From the NCBI GenBank assembly GCA_963709665.1, contig CAVPWU010000008.1, positions 1-64,000 of the forward strand: a stretch of DNA of 64,000 nucleotides. The letters are read 5' to 3'. The notes beneath the pieces were generated by a model. The model made no database searches. It had not been told where the DNA came from and saw only the letters and a list, made by a program, of their open reading frames with translations. Below, piece by piece: positions 23,536-31,619 of this stretch (position 1 is its first letter; every line of letters begins with the position of its first letter). The DNA comes from DASZIT01 sp963709665 (GTDB lineage: Bacteria; Actinomycetota; Acidimicrobiia; Acidimicrobiales; RAAP-2). A program made the translations under genes and the position numbers.

Positions 23536-24945
23536 GGCTCTTCGGATTTCAGCGGGGAGTGACCGTCGCCAGCAGGTCCCAGTTGGGCTTGCCGGCGTAG
23601 AGCAGTGAGCGGATCCGGTAGTTCCGGAACGACGTGAAGCCGAAGGCGGCCCGCTTCACCCGCTTGATCAGGTTGTTGACCGCCTCCGTGGGCCCGTTGG
23701 TGACGTGGGCGACGTGCCAGGCGGCGATCTCCTTCCTCCAGCGGATCAGCGTGCGGCCGAGGGAGCGGGCCTCGATCGGGTAGTCGGGGTCCTGGAGGTC
23801 GTGACCGAGCTGGGTCACCCACTCGAGGGCGAGCTCGGGATCGGCGTGTTGGTAGAGCTCCCGGACGGCTTCCTTGGCTTCCCAGCAGGTGGCCACATCA
23901 CCGTGAGGATCGCCGGCCCGGAGCAGGCCTGTCAGCTTCTCGTGACCCTTCTCGTCGAGGCGCTCCTTGGCCTTGGTCAGCAGGCGCCGACAGCGGTAGA
24001 GGGGATCGGACTTCCGGCCCCGGTGACCGAGGGTCTCGTTCTGGACCCGGCGACGGCACTCGTCGAGCTTGGTATTGGCCAGCTTCGTGAGGTGGAACGG
24101 ATCCGCCACCAGGGTGGTGTCGGGCACCATGACTTCGAACACCCGTCGATAGGGACCGGACAGGTCGAGGGTGCCGAACACGATCCCCGAACGGAAGGAC
24201 GGCCCCTGCTCGGCCAGCCAGCCCATGGGTTCGGCACTGCCCCGACCAGGGACGACGTCCAGGAGCTGTCCGGCCCGGACGTCGACGATCTGGGTGGAGA
24301 AGCACTGGCGGTGAAAGGGGCCGAGCCGCACCATGAGCACCTCGTCGAGCCCCAGGGCGGTGACCGATCCGAACCGGTCCTGGTCGGCCTCGAGAAGGGC
24401 CTCCCCGTAGGCGACGACGGTGTCGTTGACGGTGTGCCAGTCACAGCCCAGATCCATGGCCACCTCGTTCACGCTCCGGGCGTGACGACCGACCTGGGCG
24501 GTGGCCCACCGGGCGGCTCGGGAGGTGAGCACCTGTCGAGGAGCGGCGATCCGGTCGTCCTCCTCGGTCCACGAACCCACCGGGCAGTCGGCATCGGGGC
24601 ACGTCCACCGGCGCTTGTGCCACACCAGGCGGGTGGGACGACCGAAGAGCGGCAGATCGACCAGCTCCACCCGGGAGCGATCCTTCACCCGGGCGACCGC
24701 CCCACAGTTCGGACAGCCAAGGCGGGAGGCCTGGGTCTCCACGTGGATCCGGGCCTCGCCGTCGGCACCGTCTTCACCGCCGAGGAAGGTGATCACCGGA
24801 AGTCCGATCATCCACTCCAGCGCGCGCGTAGGGTCAGTCTCCACGGGGGTCCTCCATCTTCGGTCGTTGAACAACCAAAGACTGGTGGACCCCCGCTACG
24901 CGCTCGCGGATCCGACTACTGGACCCCGCTCATTTCCGAAGCGCC
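23536..24945 (-). mobile_element. ISL3-family insertion sequence, complete (1410 bp)
   Basis: The ends are imperfect 22-bp inverted repeats: 23536-23557 starts GGCTCTTCGGATTTCAG, and the complement of 24924-24945 starts GGCGCTTCGGAAATGAG. They match at 18 of 22 positions. Identical 8-bp direct repeats (GCTTTGGC) flank both sides, and one uninterrupted transposase gene fills the interior. Intact repeats and duplication suggest a recent insertion. Confidence 0.92.
23549..24844 (-). CDS. ISL3-family transposase
   Basis: 431 residues from the GTG at 24844, chosen because GGAGGA lies 5 nt upstream; a TTG start 30 nt earlier is the alternative. An N-terminal zinc-binding region (CPNCGAVA, then CPDADCP) and HTH precede the DDE transposase core. 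Likely catalytic acidic residues are Asp in ALGLDEVLM, Asp in VADPFHLTKL and Glu in NGPTEAVNNLIKRVK. It acts on the 22-bp ends of its own element. It is full length with no internal stop. Confidence 0.93.
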   Translation of the reverse strand: METDPTRALEWMIGLPVITFLGGEDGADGEARIHVETQASRLGCPNCGAVARVKDRSRVELVDLPLFGRPTRLVWHKRRWTCPDADCPVGSWTEEDDRIAAPRQVLTSRAARWATAQVGRHARSVNEVAMDLGCDWHTVNDTVVAYGEALLEADQDRFGSVTALGLDEVLMVRLGPFHRQCFSTQIVDVRAGQLLDVVPGRGSAEPMGWLAEQGPSFRSGIVFGTLDLSGPYRRVFEVMVPDTTLVADPFHLTKLANTKLDECRRRVQNETLGHRGRKSDPLYRCRRLLTKAKERLDEKGHEKLTGLLRAGDPHGDVATCWEAKEAVRELYQHADPELALEWVTQLGHDLQDPDYPIEARSLGRTLIRWRKEIAAWHVAHVTNGPTEAVNNLIKRVKRAAFGFTSFRNYRIRSLLYAGKPNWDLLATVTPR

Positions 24946-24953
24946 GCTTTGGC
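24946..24953. repeat. 8-bp target-site duplication, right copy
   Basis: GCTTTGGC, identical to 23528-23535. Confidence 0.9.
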
Positions 24954-25231
24954 TCAGATCTTCGACATCCTGTGCGTCGTCATATCGCTTGCTGAGACCC
25001 CGAATCCGACGGTGATCGGCCACCGGCAGCTCCGGAACGTCCAGGTCCACTCCTCCCGGGTCCCTCCGGCTCGGCGTCACCCGGCAGGACCGGGGGGTAC
25101 CCCGGCGGGTGGCCGACGAACCCTCGGTCCGCGAAGAATCACAATCCTCCACACGGTGTTTGCGGCCGTGCGACCCGGGTATCGGCTCCCCCGCCGACGG
25201 GACGAACCAGATCAACACAGGAGGTTGGACG
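24954..25231. other. Region between the IS and the diiron oxidase gene
   Basis: It holds the right part of the candidate split ORF (to 25050) and the promoter/leader of the plus-strand gene at 25232. An open frame continuous with that gene runs upstream to 25109 but lacks a ribosome site and has atypical composition. No other gene is supported. Confidence 0.4.
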
Positions 25232-26353
25232 GTGAAACCGCATCTGCCTCAACCGCGGGGACCGCTCACCGACGTCCTCTGCGATCGCCTTCTCCGTTCG
25301 CCGGGTCCCCTTCCCCGCCTCGACGCCTCCGTCACGGGTCACCCGGCTGAGGAGGACCTCCAACTGGCCCTCCACCTCTGTTACGGGCTGCACTACGACG
25401 GCTTCGCCGGGGTGTCGGACGGGTGGGAGTGGATGCCGTCGCTGATCGAACTGCGCCGAGGTCTCGAGGAGGGGTTCCTCCGGTCCCTCACGACCGACCA
25501 GCACCTTGCGCCCCCGGGGGCACCGGTGGACGGGGCTCGGCTGGACGAGCGGATGGGCGATCTCCTGTCCCGGGCCGGAGGGCCGTCGCTCTCCTCCTAC
25601 ATGGACGACCGCGGTACGGAGGACACGCTCCGGGAGTTCGTCATCCACCGATCCGTCTATCAGCGCAAGGAGGCGGACCCGCACACGTGGGCGATCCCCA
25701 GGGTCCGCGGCCGGGCCAAATCCGCCCTGGTCCATCTCCAGTCCGACGAGTACGGGGGCGGTGTCCCCGGGAGATCCCACGCCGAGCTCTTCGCCCACAC
25801 CATGGTGGCGCTGGATCTGGATCCGACGCCCGGCGCCTACATCGACCAGGTCCCGGCTGTCACGCTGGCCACCGACAACCTCGTCTCCTGCTTCGGGCTC
25901 CATCGCCGCTGGCGAGGGGCGCTGGTGGGGCACCTGGCGGCGTTCGAGATGACCTCCGTGGCGCCCATGACCCGCTACGCCTCGGCGGTTCGCCGGATCC
26001 TCCGGGACCAGGGCCCGGCCGAGTTCTACGACGTCCATGTGGAGGCGGACGTCCGGCACGCCGAGATCGCCGCCACCGATCTCGTCCTGGGGTTGGCGGA
26101 GTCGGATCCCGAGGCGGCCGACGACATCCTGTTCGGTGCCGCCGCCCTCCTCGCCGTCGAACGACGGTTCGCCGACCATCTCCTGGACAGCTGGTCACGG
26201 GGGGCGTCCTCGCTGCGACTGCCCGCCCCTGACGGGGAGATACGTCCTCCCGCCGACCGCTGGGCCCTGTTTCTCGAGAGCCTCAGGCTCGAGCAGCCCA
26301 CGGTTCCGCCGTCGGCGTCGGGAGCCGGAGCGGTGACGCGGGTGCGGAGCTGA
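25232..26353 (+). CDS. Iron-containing redox enzyme (haem-oxygenase-like diiron oxidase family)
   Basis: 373 residues. The start is GTG with AGGAGG 7 nt upstream, shorter than the full open frame. The all-helical sequence carries the scattered Glu/His ligands of haem-oxygenase-like diiron oxidases: HLCYGLHYDGF near residue 60, HRSVYQRKEADPHTWAIPR, SDEYGGGVPGRSHAELFA, FEMTSVAPMTRY and DVHVEADVRHAEIA. Known members desaturate or cleave fatty-acid or amino-acid chains. The substrate here cannot be told. The gene stands alone next to a recent IS, and converges with a secreted repeat protein. Confidence 0.75.
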   Translation: MKPHLPQPRGPLTDVLCDRLLRSPGPLPRLDASVTGHPAEEDLQLALHLCYGLHYDGFAGVSDGWEWMPSLIELRRGLEEGFLRSLTTDQHLAPPGAPVDGARLDERMGDLLSRAGGPSLSSYMDDRGTEDTLREFVIHRSVYQRKEADPHTWAIPRVRGRAKSALVHLQSDEYGGGVPGRSHAELFAHTMVALDLDPTPGAYIDQVPAVTLATDNLVSCFGLHRRWRGALVGHLAAFEMTSVAPMTRYASAVRRILRDQGPAEFYDVHVEADVRHAEIAATDLVLGLAESDPEAADDILFGAAALLAVERRFADHLLDSWSRGASSLRLPAPDGEIRPPADRWALFLESLRLEQPTVPPSASGAGAVTRVRS

Positions 26354-26391
26354 GCCCTCGCGGGTCCGAATCTCTCCTCCCGGCGCCACCG

Positions 26392-27390
26392 TTAGTACGG
26401 CGGCGGCGGATCCGGCTGTGGGTGGGCACCGGCCGGCAGCGGGGCAATCCCGACGATGGGGGCGTCGAGCGGCTGCGTGGCCGCCGATCCCAGGAACGGG
26501 GCGTCCCCGTAGGCGAAGACCCCGCCGTCGGCGGCCACCGTCCAGTAGCCGGTGCCGTCGGGGTTGGCGGCGATGGCCACCATCGGGGAGTTGAGCGGCC
26601 GACCGCCCATCGACCCCTGGAAGGTGGCGTCGCCGAAGGAGAAGATGCCGCCGTCGGAGGCCACCTCCCAGTAGCCCTGGCCGTCGGCCGTCGAGGCCAT
26701 CCCGACGATGGGCCGGTTGAGGGGGTGGCCGCCCATCGACCCGTGGAAGGTGGCGTCGCCGAAGGAGAAGATGCCGCCGTCGGAGGCCACCTCCCAGTAA
26801 CCGCCTCCATCGGGAGTGGCGGCGATGCCCACGATCGGCCGGTTGAGGGGGTGGCCGCCCATCGACCCGTAGAACCCGGCCCCGAGCATCCCGAAGATGC
26901 CGCCGTCCGAGGCCACCAGCCAGGCCCCCCGGGGGGCGGCGGCGATGCCGACCACCGGGGAGTTGAGCCCGTAGACCACGCCGGACCCGTCGTCCGAGGG
27001 GACGCCGACCCCGAAGGCCGACACGTCGGCGAAGACCCCGGTACACGCCGGTGCACCGTCGCAGGGCCCGGTGTAGGGAGTCGTGGTGCCGGCTCCCAGC
27101 CAGTACCCGGTCCCCCCGGGGGCCGTCGACACCCCCACGCAGTCGTAGGGCGGCGACGGCACCGCGTTGACACACTGGTCGCTGCCGTAGGAGTCGGGGG
27201 ATCCGAGGTCGGGGGCGTTGTAGGCGTAGGAGTCCCCGAACCCGGTCACCAGCCAGTAGCCGGGGAGTCCGGCCACCCGAGGCGCCGTGGGGGTGGCGGC
27301 CCGGGCGGAGGCGCCGGCCGGGAGGGTCGGCAGGATCCCGAGACCCAGCCCGCCGAGGAGCACCACCACCACTGCGACCACCCGTCTCAT
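26392..27390 (-). CDS. Secreted repeat protein (DGGIFSFGDA-type repeats)
   Basis: 332 residues from the ATG with GGAGAGGG upstream. A signal peptide (MRRVVAVVVVLLGGLGLGIL, with Ala-rich cleavage region) is followed by about five repeats of about 40 residues on the pattern YWxVASDGGIFSFGDAxFxGSMGGxPLNxPIVGIA. From memory, such repeats abound in acidimicrobial exported proteins, often fused to hydrolases, and probably form a beta-propeller. No catalytic domain is attached here. The middle repeats are nearly identical, suggesting recent duplication. Three 23-bp direct repeats lie just upstream. Confidence 0.8.
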   Translation of the reverse strand: MRRVVAVVVVLLGGLGLGILPTLPAGASARAATPTAPRVAGLPGYWLVTGFGDSYAYNAPDLGSPDSYGSDQCVNAVPSPPYDCVGVSTAPGGTGYWLGAGTTTPYTGPCDGAPACTGVFADVSAFGVGVPSDDGSGVVYGLNSPVVGIAAAPRGAWLVASDGGIFGMLGAGFYGSMGGHPLNRPIVGIAATPDGGGYWEVASDGGIFSFGDATFHGSMGGHPLNRPIVGMASTADGQGYWEVASDGGIFSFGDATFQGSMGGRPLNSPMVAIAANPDGTGYWTVAADGGVFAYGDAPFLGSAATQPLDAPIVGIAPLPAGAHPQPDPPPPY

Positions 27391-27420
27391 CTGGTCCGCC
27401 CTCTCCGTACCGCCCGACAC

Positions 27421-27489
27421 CGAAGCTACCCGGGCGGTCCGTCCGAAGCTACCCGGGCGGTCCGCCCGAAGCTACCCGGGCGGTCCGTC
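27421..27489. repeat. Three tandem 23-bp repeats upstream of the secreted repeat protein
   Basis: Units begin at 27421, 27444 and 27467 with CGAAGCTACCCGGGCGGTCC and differ at one base. The minus strand of each unit reads GGTAGCTTCG, with a TAnnnT-like TAGCTT. The stop codon of the upstream methyltransferase falls in the third unit. A related sequence (CGAAGCTAC...GGTCCGTC) lies near 36597, upstream of another exported protein. It may be a triplicated promoter or operator. Confidence 0.6.
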
Positions 27490-28236
27490 CGTCGCACCCG
27501 GTTGCTTCGACCGCCGCCGGCAGGCGAAGTGGGCCTTCACCGAGTCGTCGGTGGGCGGGGCACCGTCGTCATCGACCTCGGTGAGGATCTCGAACCCGTA
27601 GGCCAGGGCGGACCGGATCCGGGCCAGTGGCACGGCGAGCTCGGGGATCCGCTCCTGGTGAAGCTGGTAACGCCCGCCCGCCACCTGCTCGAAGACCCGG
27701 ATGTCCCACACCGAGTCGACCGACGAGTCACCGACCCCGGCGGCGGTGACATCGATGATGGCGGTGCCCCGCTCGAAGTCCTGGACCCAGGGAGGCTCGT
27801 CGCCCAGACGGCGGAGCTCACCGACGGTGTTGACGTCGAAGACGAACAGCCCACCGTCCTCGAGGTGGGCATGGGCGGCGGCGAACGCCGAGCACCAGTC
27901 CTCGAAGGTCGGGAGATGGTTGAGGGTGTCGAAGACACAGCACACCACGTCGAACCGCCGGCCCAGGTCGCACGAGGCGATGTCCCCCTCGAGCAGGCGG
28001 GCGCCGGGCACCTTGGACCGGGCGATAGCCAACATGGCCGGCGACCGCTCCAGGCCGGTCAGCGAGGGGATGCCGGGTAGCCGGGCGAGGAGGGAGCCCG
28101 TTCCCGCCCCCAGCTCGAGGAGCGAGTCGGCGCCCGGCCGGAACGCCTCGATCCAGCGGGCCACCCGGTCGGCCCTCGGACCGGGATCGTCCATCACCTC
28201 GTCGTAGAAGTCGGCGAATCGCTCGTAGGCGGTCAC
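27472..28236 (-). CDS. SAM-dependent class I methyltransferase
   Basis: 254 residues from GTG (VTAYERFADFYDEVM); a GTG 36 nt upstream is also open. SAM motif I is SLLELGAGTGSLLARL, motif II is near LLEGDIAS, and CCVFDTLNHL follows. The C-terminal half (DVNTVGELRRLG, YQLHQERIPEL) fits small-molecule or sugar-type methyltransferases of the Methyltransf_25 kind. Substrate unknown. It is upstream of, and on the same strand as, the secreted repeat protein, separated by the triple 23-bp repeat. Confidence 0.82.
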   Translation of the reverse strand: MTAYERFADFYDEVMDDPGPRADRVARWIEAFRPGADSLLELGAGTGSLLARLPGIPSLTGLERSPAMLAIARSKVPGARLLEGDIASCDLGRRFDVVCCVFDTLNHLPTFEDWCSAFAAAHAHLEDGGLFVFDVNTVGELRRLGDEPPWVQDFERGTAIIDVTAAGVGDSSVDSVWDIRVFEQVAGGRYQLHQERIPELAVPLARIRSALAYGFEILTEVDDDGAPPTDDSVKAHFACRRRSKQPGATDGPPG

Positions 28237-28353
28237 CCCGACCACGCTGCCACACCGGCGGGGCACCACCAACCCCCGACTCTGTGACGTGTTGCTGACA
28301 CGTTCACCGGAACGAGACGATCAATTCGGTTGTGGGTCCGCTCGGCGTCTCGT

Positions 28354-28359
28354 AACCAT
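28354..28359 (+). promoter_or_regulatory. Possible -10 of leaderless purple acid phosphatase gene
   Basis: AACCAT in CGTAACCATGC, 5 nt before the ATG at 28365; no ribosome site is present. Confidence 0.3.
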
Positions 28360-28364
28360 GCTGC

Positions 28365-30428
28365 ATGACCTCCGACGCCTCCGCCTCTCCCCCCGACCCG
28401 CACCTCATTCCCCGCCGTGTCTTCCTGAAGGGAGCGGCCGGAGTGGGCGTGGCCATGGTCGCCGCCCCCATCCTCTTCGACCTCCCCGCCTTCGCCTCGG
28501 CGTCACTCGGGACCGGCACCGATCCCGAGCAGGTCCACCTCCAGTGGGGTGCCGACCCGGCCACCAGCGTGGTCATCTCGTGGGCCGCCCCGGCCGCCCA
28601 GCCGTCGGCCCAGGTCGCCTACGGCGTCTCCCCCGCCCTGGGCGCCACCGTCCCGGCCACCTCCAAGACCTACGTCGACGGCATCAGCGGGCTCGAGGTG
28701 TTCACCTACCACGCCTCGCTCACCGGCCTGGAGCCCGACACCACCTACTCCTACCAGGTGAGTGACGGTGGCACGCCGGCCAACACCTACCCGGCCAGCA
28801 CCTTCACCACCGCCCCCACCGGCCGGAGCGCCTTCACCTTCACCAGCTTCGGCGACCTGGGGACCCCCGGGGCGCCCTTCTCCATGGAGACCTACACCGA
28901 GTCCCAGTACAACGCCTACTACGCCGTGAACCAGGTGGAGGCCCTCGCCCCCCTCTTCCACCTGCTCAACGGAGACCTCTGCTACGCCGACAAGTCGCCC
29001 ACCACCCAACCCATGCCGTACGTGTGGCGCGACTTCGGTCTGAACATCCAGCGCTCGGCGGCCAACCGCCCGTGGATGCCGTGCATCGGCAACCACGAGA
29101 TGGAGCTGGGCTCCACCCGGTACTCGGCCACCGGCTACTCCGACAACGAGAACGGGCTGACCGCCGCCGAGATCAGCGCCACCTCGCCGGGGGCGGCCGG
29201 CGTCTACGCCGGAGGCTCCTACCCCCAGTACACCAACGGTGACCACGGCCACGCCTCCTACCTGACCCGCTTCTCGCTGCCCGACAACGGGATCGGCCAG
29301 TTCCCGGGGAGCTTCTACTCCTTCCGGGTGGGGTCGGTCCTGTTCATCTCCCTGGACGCCAGCGATGTCACCTACCAGGACAGCGGGGCGTTCACCACCA
29401 CCCCGATCACCACCGCCGACGGGTCGGGCACGGTCATCCCGGCCAACACCGGTGTCTACAACCGCCAGTACACCGGCGCCTTGGGCACCCCGTCCAGCGA
29501 CAACACCCTCCCGGCCGGCTCCAACGCCCAGACCCTGTGGCTCGGGACCACCCTGGAGAGCGCCGCCAACGACACCTCCATCGACTGGATCGTGGTCCAG
29601 ATGCATCAGACGGCGTGCTCGTCGTCCAGCGACAACGGCAGCGACCTGGGCATCCGGCAGGCGTGGCTGCCCCTGTTCGACCAGTACCAGGTGGACCTGG
29701 TCCTCTGTGGTCACGACCACGACTACGAGCGCTCCTTCCCCCTGCGCGGCTTCAACCACGACCAGGGGACCGGTCTGACCGGCACCCCCCGGGCCGGGCA
29801 GGTGGTCGACACCCTCCAGCCCAACCCGGTGGTCACCGACCCGTCCCTCACCACCTTCGACACCAGCCAGGGCACCGTCCACCTGGTACTGGGGGGCGGC
29901 GGGACCAACACGGCGGACAACACCTACGGAGCCAACAAGGTGGCGGGGACGGCCAGCGTCAACACCTTCTCCAACCCCAAGGCGGTGGCCACCAAGAACA
30001 AGGGCACCGGCGACACCTCGGAGCCGGCCATCTGGTCGGCCAAGACCGACCCGGCGGCCACCGCCACCTACCCCTACGGCGTGGCCTCGTTCACCGTCGA
30101 CCCGGGATCGGGTCCGGGGGCCACCACCACCCTCACCCTGAACTACTACCACGCCCCCCCGGTGTCGCCGCCGAGCACCTACCCCGCCCCCGGGACCTAT
30201 GTGGCTCCGGCCTACACGCTCTACGAGACGATCACCTTCACCCGGCCCCGCAGCGACGGCGCGGTGCCCGTGCGGGCCAGCGCCCAGCCGCCCGACGACC
30301 TGCCGGAGTTCGCCAACCCCCTGCTGGCCGTCGGAGGCGCCGCCGCGGTGGGGGCCGGCGCCCTCTACCTGTCCTCCCGGAAGCGGTCCGGCCGCCCGGT
30401 GGGAGCCGGCCACACCCCCGACAACTGA
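28365..30428 (+). CDS. Tat-exported purple acid phosphatase-like metallophosphoesterase
   Basis: 687 residues. The twin-arginine signal RRVFLKGAAGVGVAMVAAP (17-35) implies export of a folded, metal-loaded enzyme. An N-terminal fibronectin-like domain (about 50-150) precedes the phosphoesterase core, with ligand motifs FGDLG, LLNGDLCYAD, GNHEM, VVQMHQTA and CGHDHDYERSFP. The C-terminus has a hydrophobic segment (LLAVGGAAAVGAGALYLSS) plus RKRSGR, so the enzyme is probably anchored to the membrane facing out. A role in scavenging phosphate from organic esters is likely. Confidence 0.88.
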   Translation: MTSDASASPPDPHLIPRRVFLKGAAGVGVAMVAAPILFDLPAFASASLGTGTDPEQVHLQWGADPATSVVISWAAPAAQPSAQVAYGVSPALGATVPATSKTYVDGISGLEVFTYHASLTGLEPDTTYSYQVSDGGTPANTYPASTFTTAPTGRSAFTFTSFGDLGTPGAPFSMETYTESQYNAYYAVNQVEALAPLFHLLNGDLCYADKSPTTQPMPYVWRDFGLNIQRSAANRPWMPCIGNHEMELGSTRYSATGYSDNENGLTAAEISATSPGAAGVYAGGSYPQYTNGDHGHASYLTRFSLPDNGIGQFPGSFYSFRVGSVLFISLDASDVTYQDSGAFTTTPITTADGSGTVIPANTGVYNRQYTGALGTPSSDNTLPAGSNAQTLWLGTTLESAANDTSIDWIVVQMHQTACSSSSDNGSDLGIRQAWLPLFDQYQVDLVLCGHDHDYERSFPLRGFNHDQGTGLTGTPRAGQVVDTLQPNPVVTDPSLTTFDTSQGTVHLVLGGGGTNTADNTYGANKVAGTASVNTFSNPKAVATKNKGTGDTSEPAIWSAKTDPAATATYPYGVASFTVDPGSGPGATTTLTLNYYHAPPVSPPSTYPAPGTYVAPAYTLYETITFTRPRSDGAVPVRASAQPPDDLPEFANPLLAVGGAAAVGAGALYLSSRKRSGRPVGAGHTPDN

Positions 30429-30461
30429 GGGCACCGCGGCGTCGGGTCGTCGCCGACCGGT

Positions 30462-31004
30462 TCAGCTCCCGGGGCGCTCCCCGGTGCCACGGGGCACGGT
30501 GTCCCGCCTGGCCAGCCAGCGGAGCCGGGCGGCCCGGGCGTCCCACGAGTAGACCACGCAGGTGCGGGCGAAGTGGTCGTGCCAGCCCCGCCGCTCCCGG
30601 CCGGTCAGGATGCCGAGGCAGCCGAGACCGAGACAGATCAGGCTGATCGGCAGGGTGAGGGTGCGGATGGCCGACGACCGGGTACCCACCGGCGTGCCGT
30701 CGGCCGCCACCACCTGGACGCCCAGAAGGGCCATCCCGATGGTCTTGCCACTCAGGGACCACTGGTAGGCGAAGTAGAGGAACGACCACACCACCAGGGA
30801 GATCAGGGCGACGATCTGGTTGCTGCTCACCTTGACGGAGTGACCGGTCACCAGCTGGACAGCCAGCGTCACCCCGGCGAAGCCGAGTGAGTAGAGGAAC
30901 CACAGGGCGATCACGTCGATGCCGAAGGCCACCAGCCGACTGACGGCGCCGGCGTAGTGGCCCTGGCGGCCCTCGGCGAGCTCCACCGGTGGGGCCACGC
31001 TCAC
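30462..31004 (-). CDS. RDD family membrane protein
   Basis: 180 residues from the GTG that overlaps the upstream gene stop (GTGA). RDD domain with three membrane segments: the RLVAFGIDVIALWFLYSLG segment (the R..D pair of the name), IVALISLVVWSFLYFAY followed by SLSGKTIGMALLGVQVV, and SLICLGLGCLGIL, ending GWHDHFARTCVV. RDD proteins are of mostly unknown function; some act in ion transport. It is coupled to the repeat protein encoded just upstream, which suggests the two work together. Confidence 0.85.
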   Translation of the reverse strand: MSVAPPVELAEGRQGHYAGAVSRLVAFGIDVIALWFLYSLGFAGVTLAVQLVTGHSVKVSSNQIVALISLVVWSFLYFAYQWSLSGKTIGMALLGVQVVAADGTPVGTRSSAIRTLTLPISLICLGLGCLGILTGRERRGWHDHFARTCVVYSWDARAARLRWLARRDTVPRGTGERPGS

Positions 31005-31510
31005 GACGCCGGCTCCGTGGGCGGTGGCGGTGCGACCCCGACGGGGAGGGCGGTCGGGGACGGCGGGGCCACCAGCGCCGACGGCCCCAGCGGCAGGTCG
31101 GCCACCTTGCGCCGGAGTATCCGGTTGGTCCACTTGGCGAAGAAGTCGTCGAGGCCCACCCCTTGGGCCCGGACCACGTCGAGCAGCTCCGAGGCCACCC
31201 CGGTGGTCGACCGGGCGATGATGGAGCCGAGCTCGGTCTGCTCCATGATCCGGTCCATGTCGACGCGGGCCACCACGGCGTTCACGTCGACCCGCTCGAC
31301 GATCTTCTCGACGTCGACCCGGTCGATGATCTTCTCGACGTCGACCCGGTCGATCAGGCCGTCGACATCCACCCGTTGGATGATCCGGTCGATGTCCACG
31401 CTGTCGAGGACGGCATCGAGGTCGATGGCCTCCATCACCAGGTTGACCACCCGTTCGGCGATCGCCTGGGCCATCGATTCGATCCGGTCGGTGATGGGGT
31501 TCGGGGTCAT
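31001..31510 (-). CDS. Repeat protein with nine-residue RVDV units
   Basis: 169 residues from the ATG at 31510; an in-frame GTG at 31570 is the alternative. Residues about 33-90 are seven units of nine residues on the pattern DxIIxRVDV (for example DRIIQRVDV, DGLIDRVDV, EKIIDRVDV). The strict period with alternating hydrophobic and charged positions could form a solenoid or an amphipathic helix. No signal peptide; the Pro-rich C-terminus is disordered. A ten-codon ORF ends in ATGA over its start. The stop is coupled to the RDD gene. Similar repeats near RDD genes occur in actinobacteria (from memory); function unknown. Confidence 0.7.
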   Translation of the reverse strand: MTPNPITDRIESMAQAIAERVVNLVMEAIDLDAVLDSVDIDRIIQRVDVDGLIDRVDVEKIIDRVDVEKIVERVDVNAVVARVDMDRIMEQTELGSIIARSTTGVASELLDVVRAQGVGLDDFFAKWTNRILRRKVADLPLGPSALVAPPSPTALPVGVAPPPPTEPAS

Positions 31511-31539
31511 CGGGACGGCCCGATCGGTGATGTCGACAC
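31507..31539 (-). CDS. Mini-ORF overlapping the repeat-protein start
   Basis: GTG-initiated VSTSPIGPSR, whose TGA overlaps the ATG of the repeat protein (ATGA). A weak -10-like GCGGAT lies 7 nt upstream, which could make it leaderless. It matches the layout at 44284 and 45118. It may be a leader that feeds ribosomes into the main gene. Confidence 0.3.
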   Translation of the reverse strand: MSTSPIGPSR

Positions 31540-31619
31540 CCGACGCATCCGCACAGTGTCGCACCGTCACCCGGCGCGACCGGGGACCATGAGCCGTCGT
31601 ATGGCGGCCTCGGGCGGCC

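Larger units (their letters stand above)
23315..25050 (-). pseudogene. Candidate short ORF split by the ISL3 insertion
   Basis: Removing 23536-24945 and one 8-bp duplicate joins 25050-24946 to 23527-23315 in one frame of about 105 codons. The central part is acidic and helical (RYDDAQDVEDLSQS joined to IELLQEILALSVPVEVEE). The GTG at 25050 has GGGAGGA immediately upstream, but the spacing is too short to be convincing. Codon use is less G+C-rich than in core genes. No family is recognised; it could be chance. Confidence 0.3.

Noticed and set aside
25109..25231. Upstream extension of the diiron oxidase frame
   Set aside because: No ribosome site at 25109, atypical composition and no family sequence; AGGAGG supports the GTG at 25232.
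26570..26900. CRISPR-like repeats
   Set aside because: The repeats are long, contiguous coding units of one secreted protein, without spacers.
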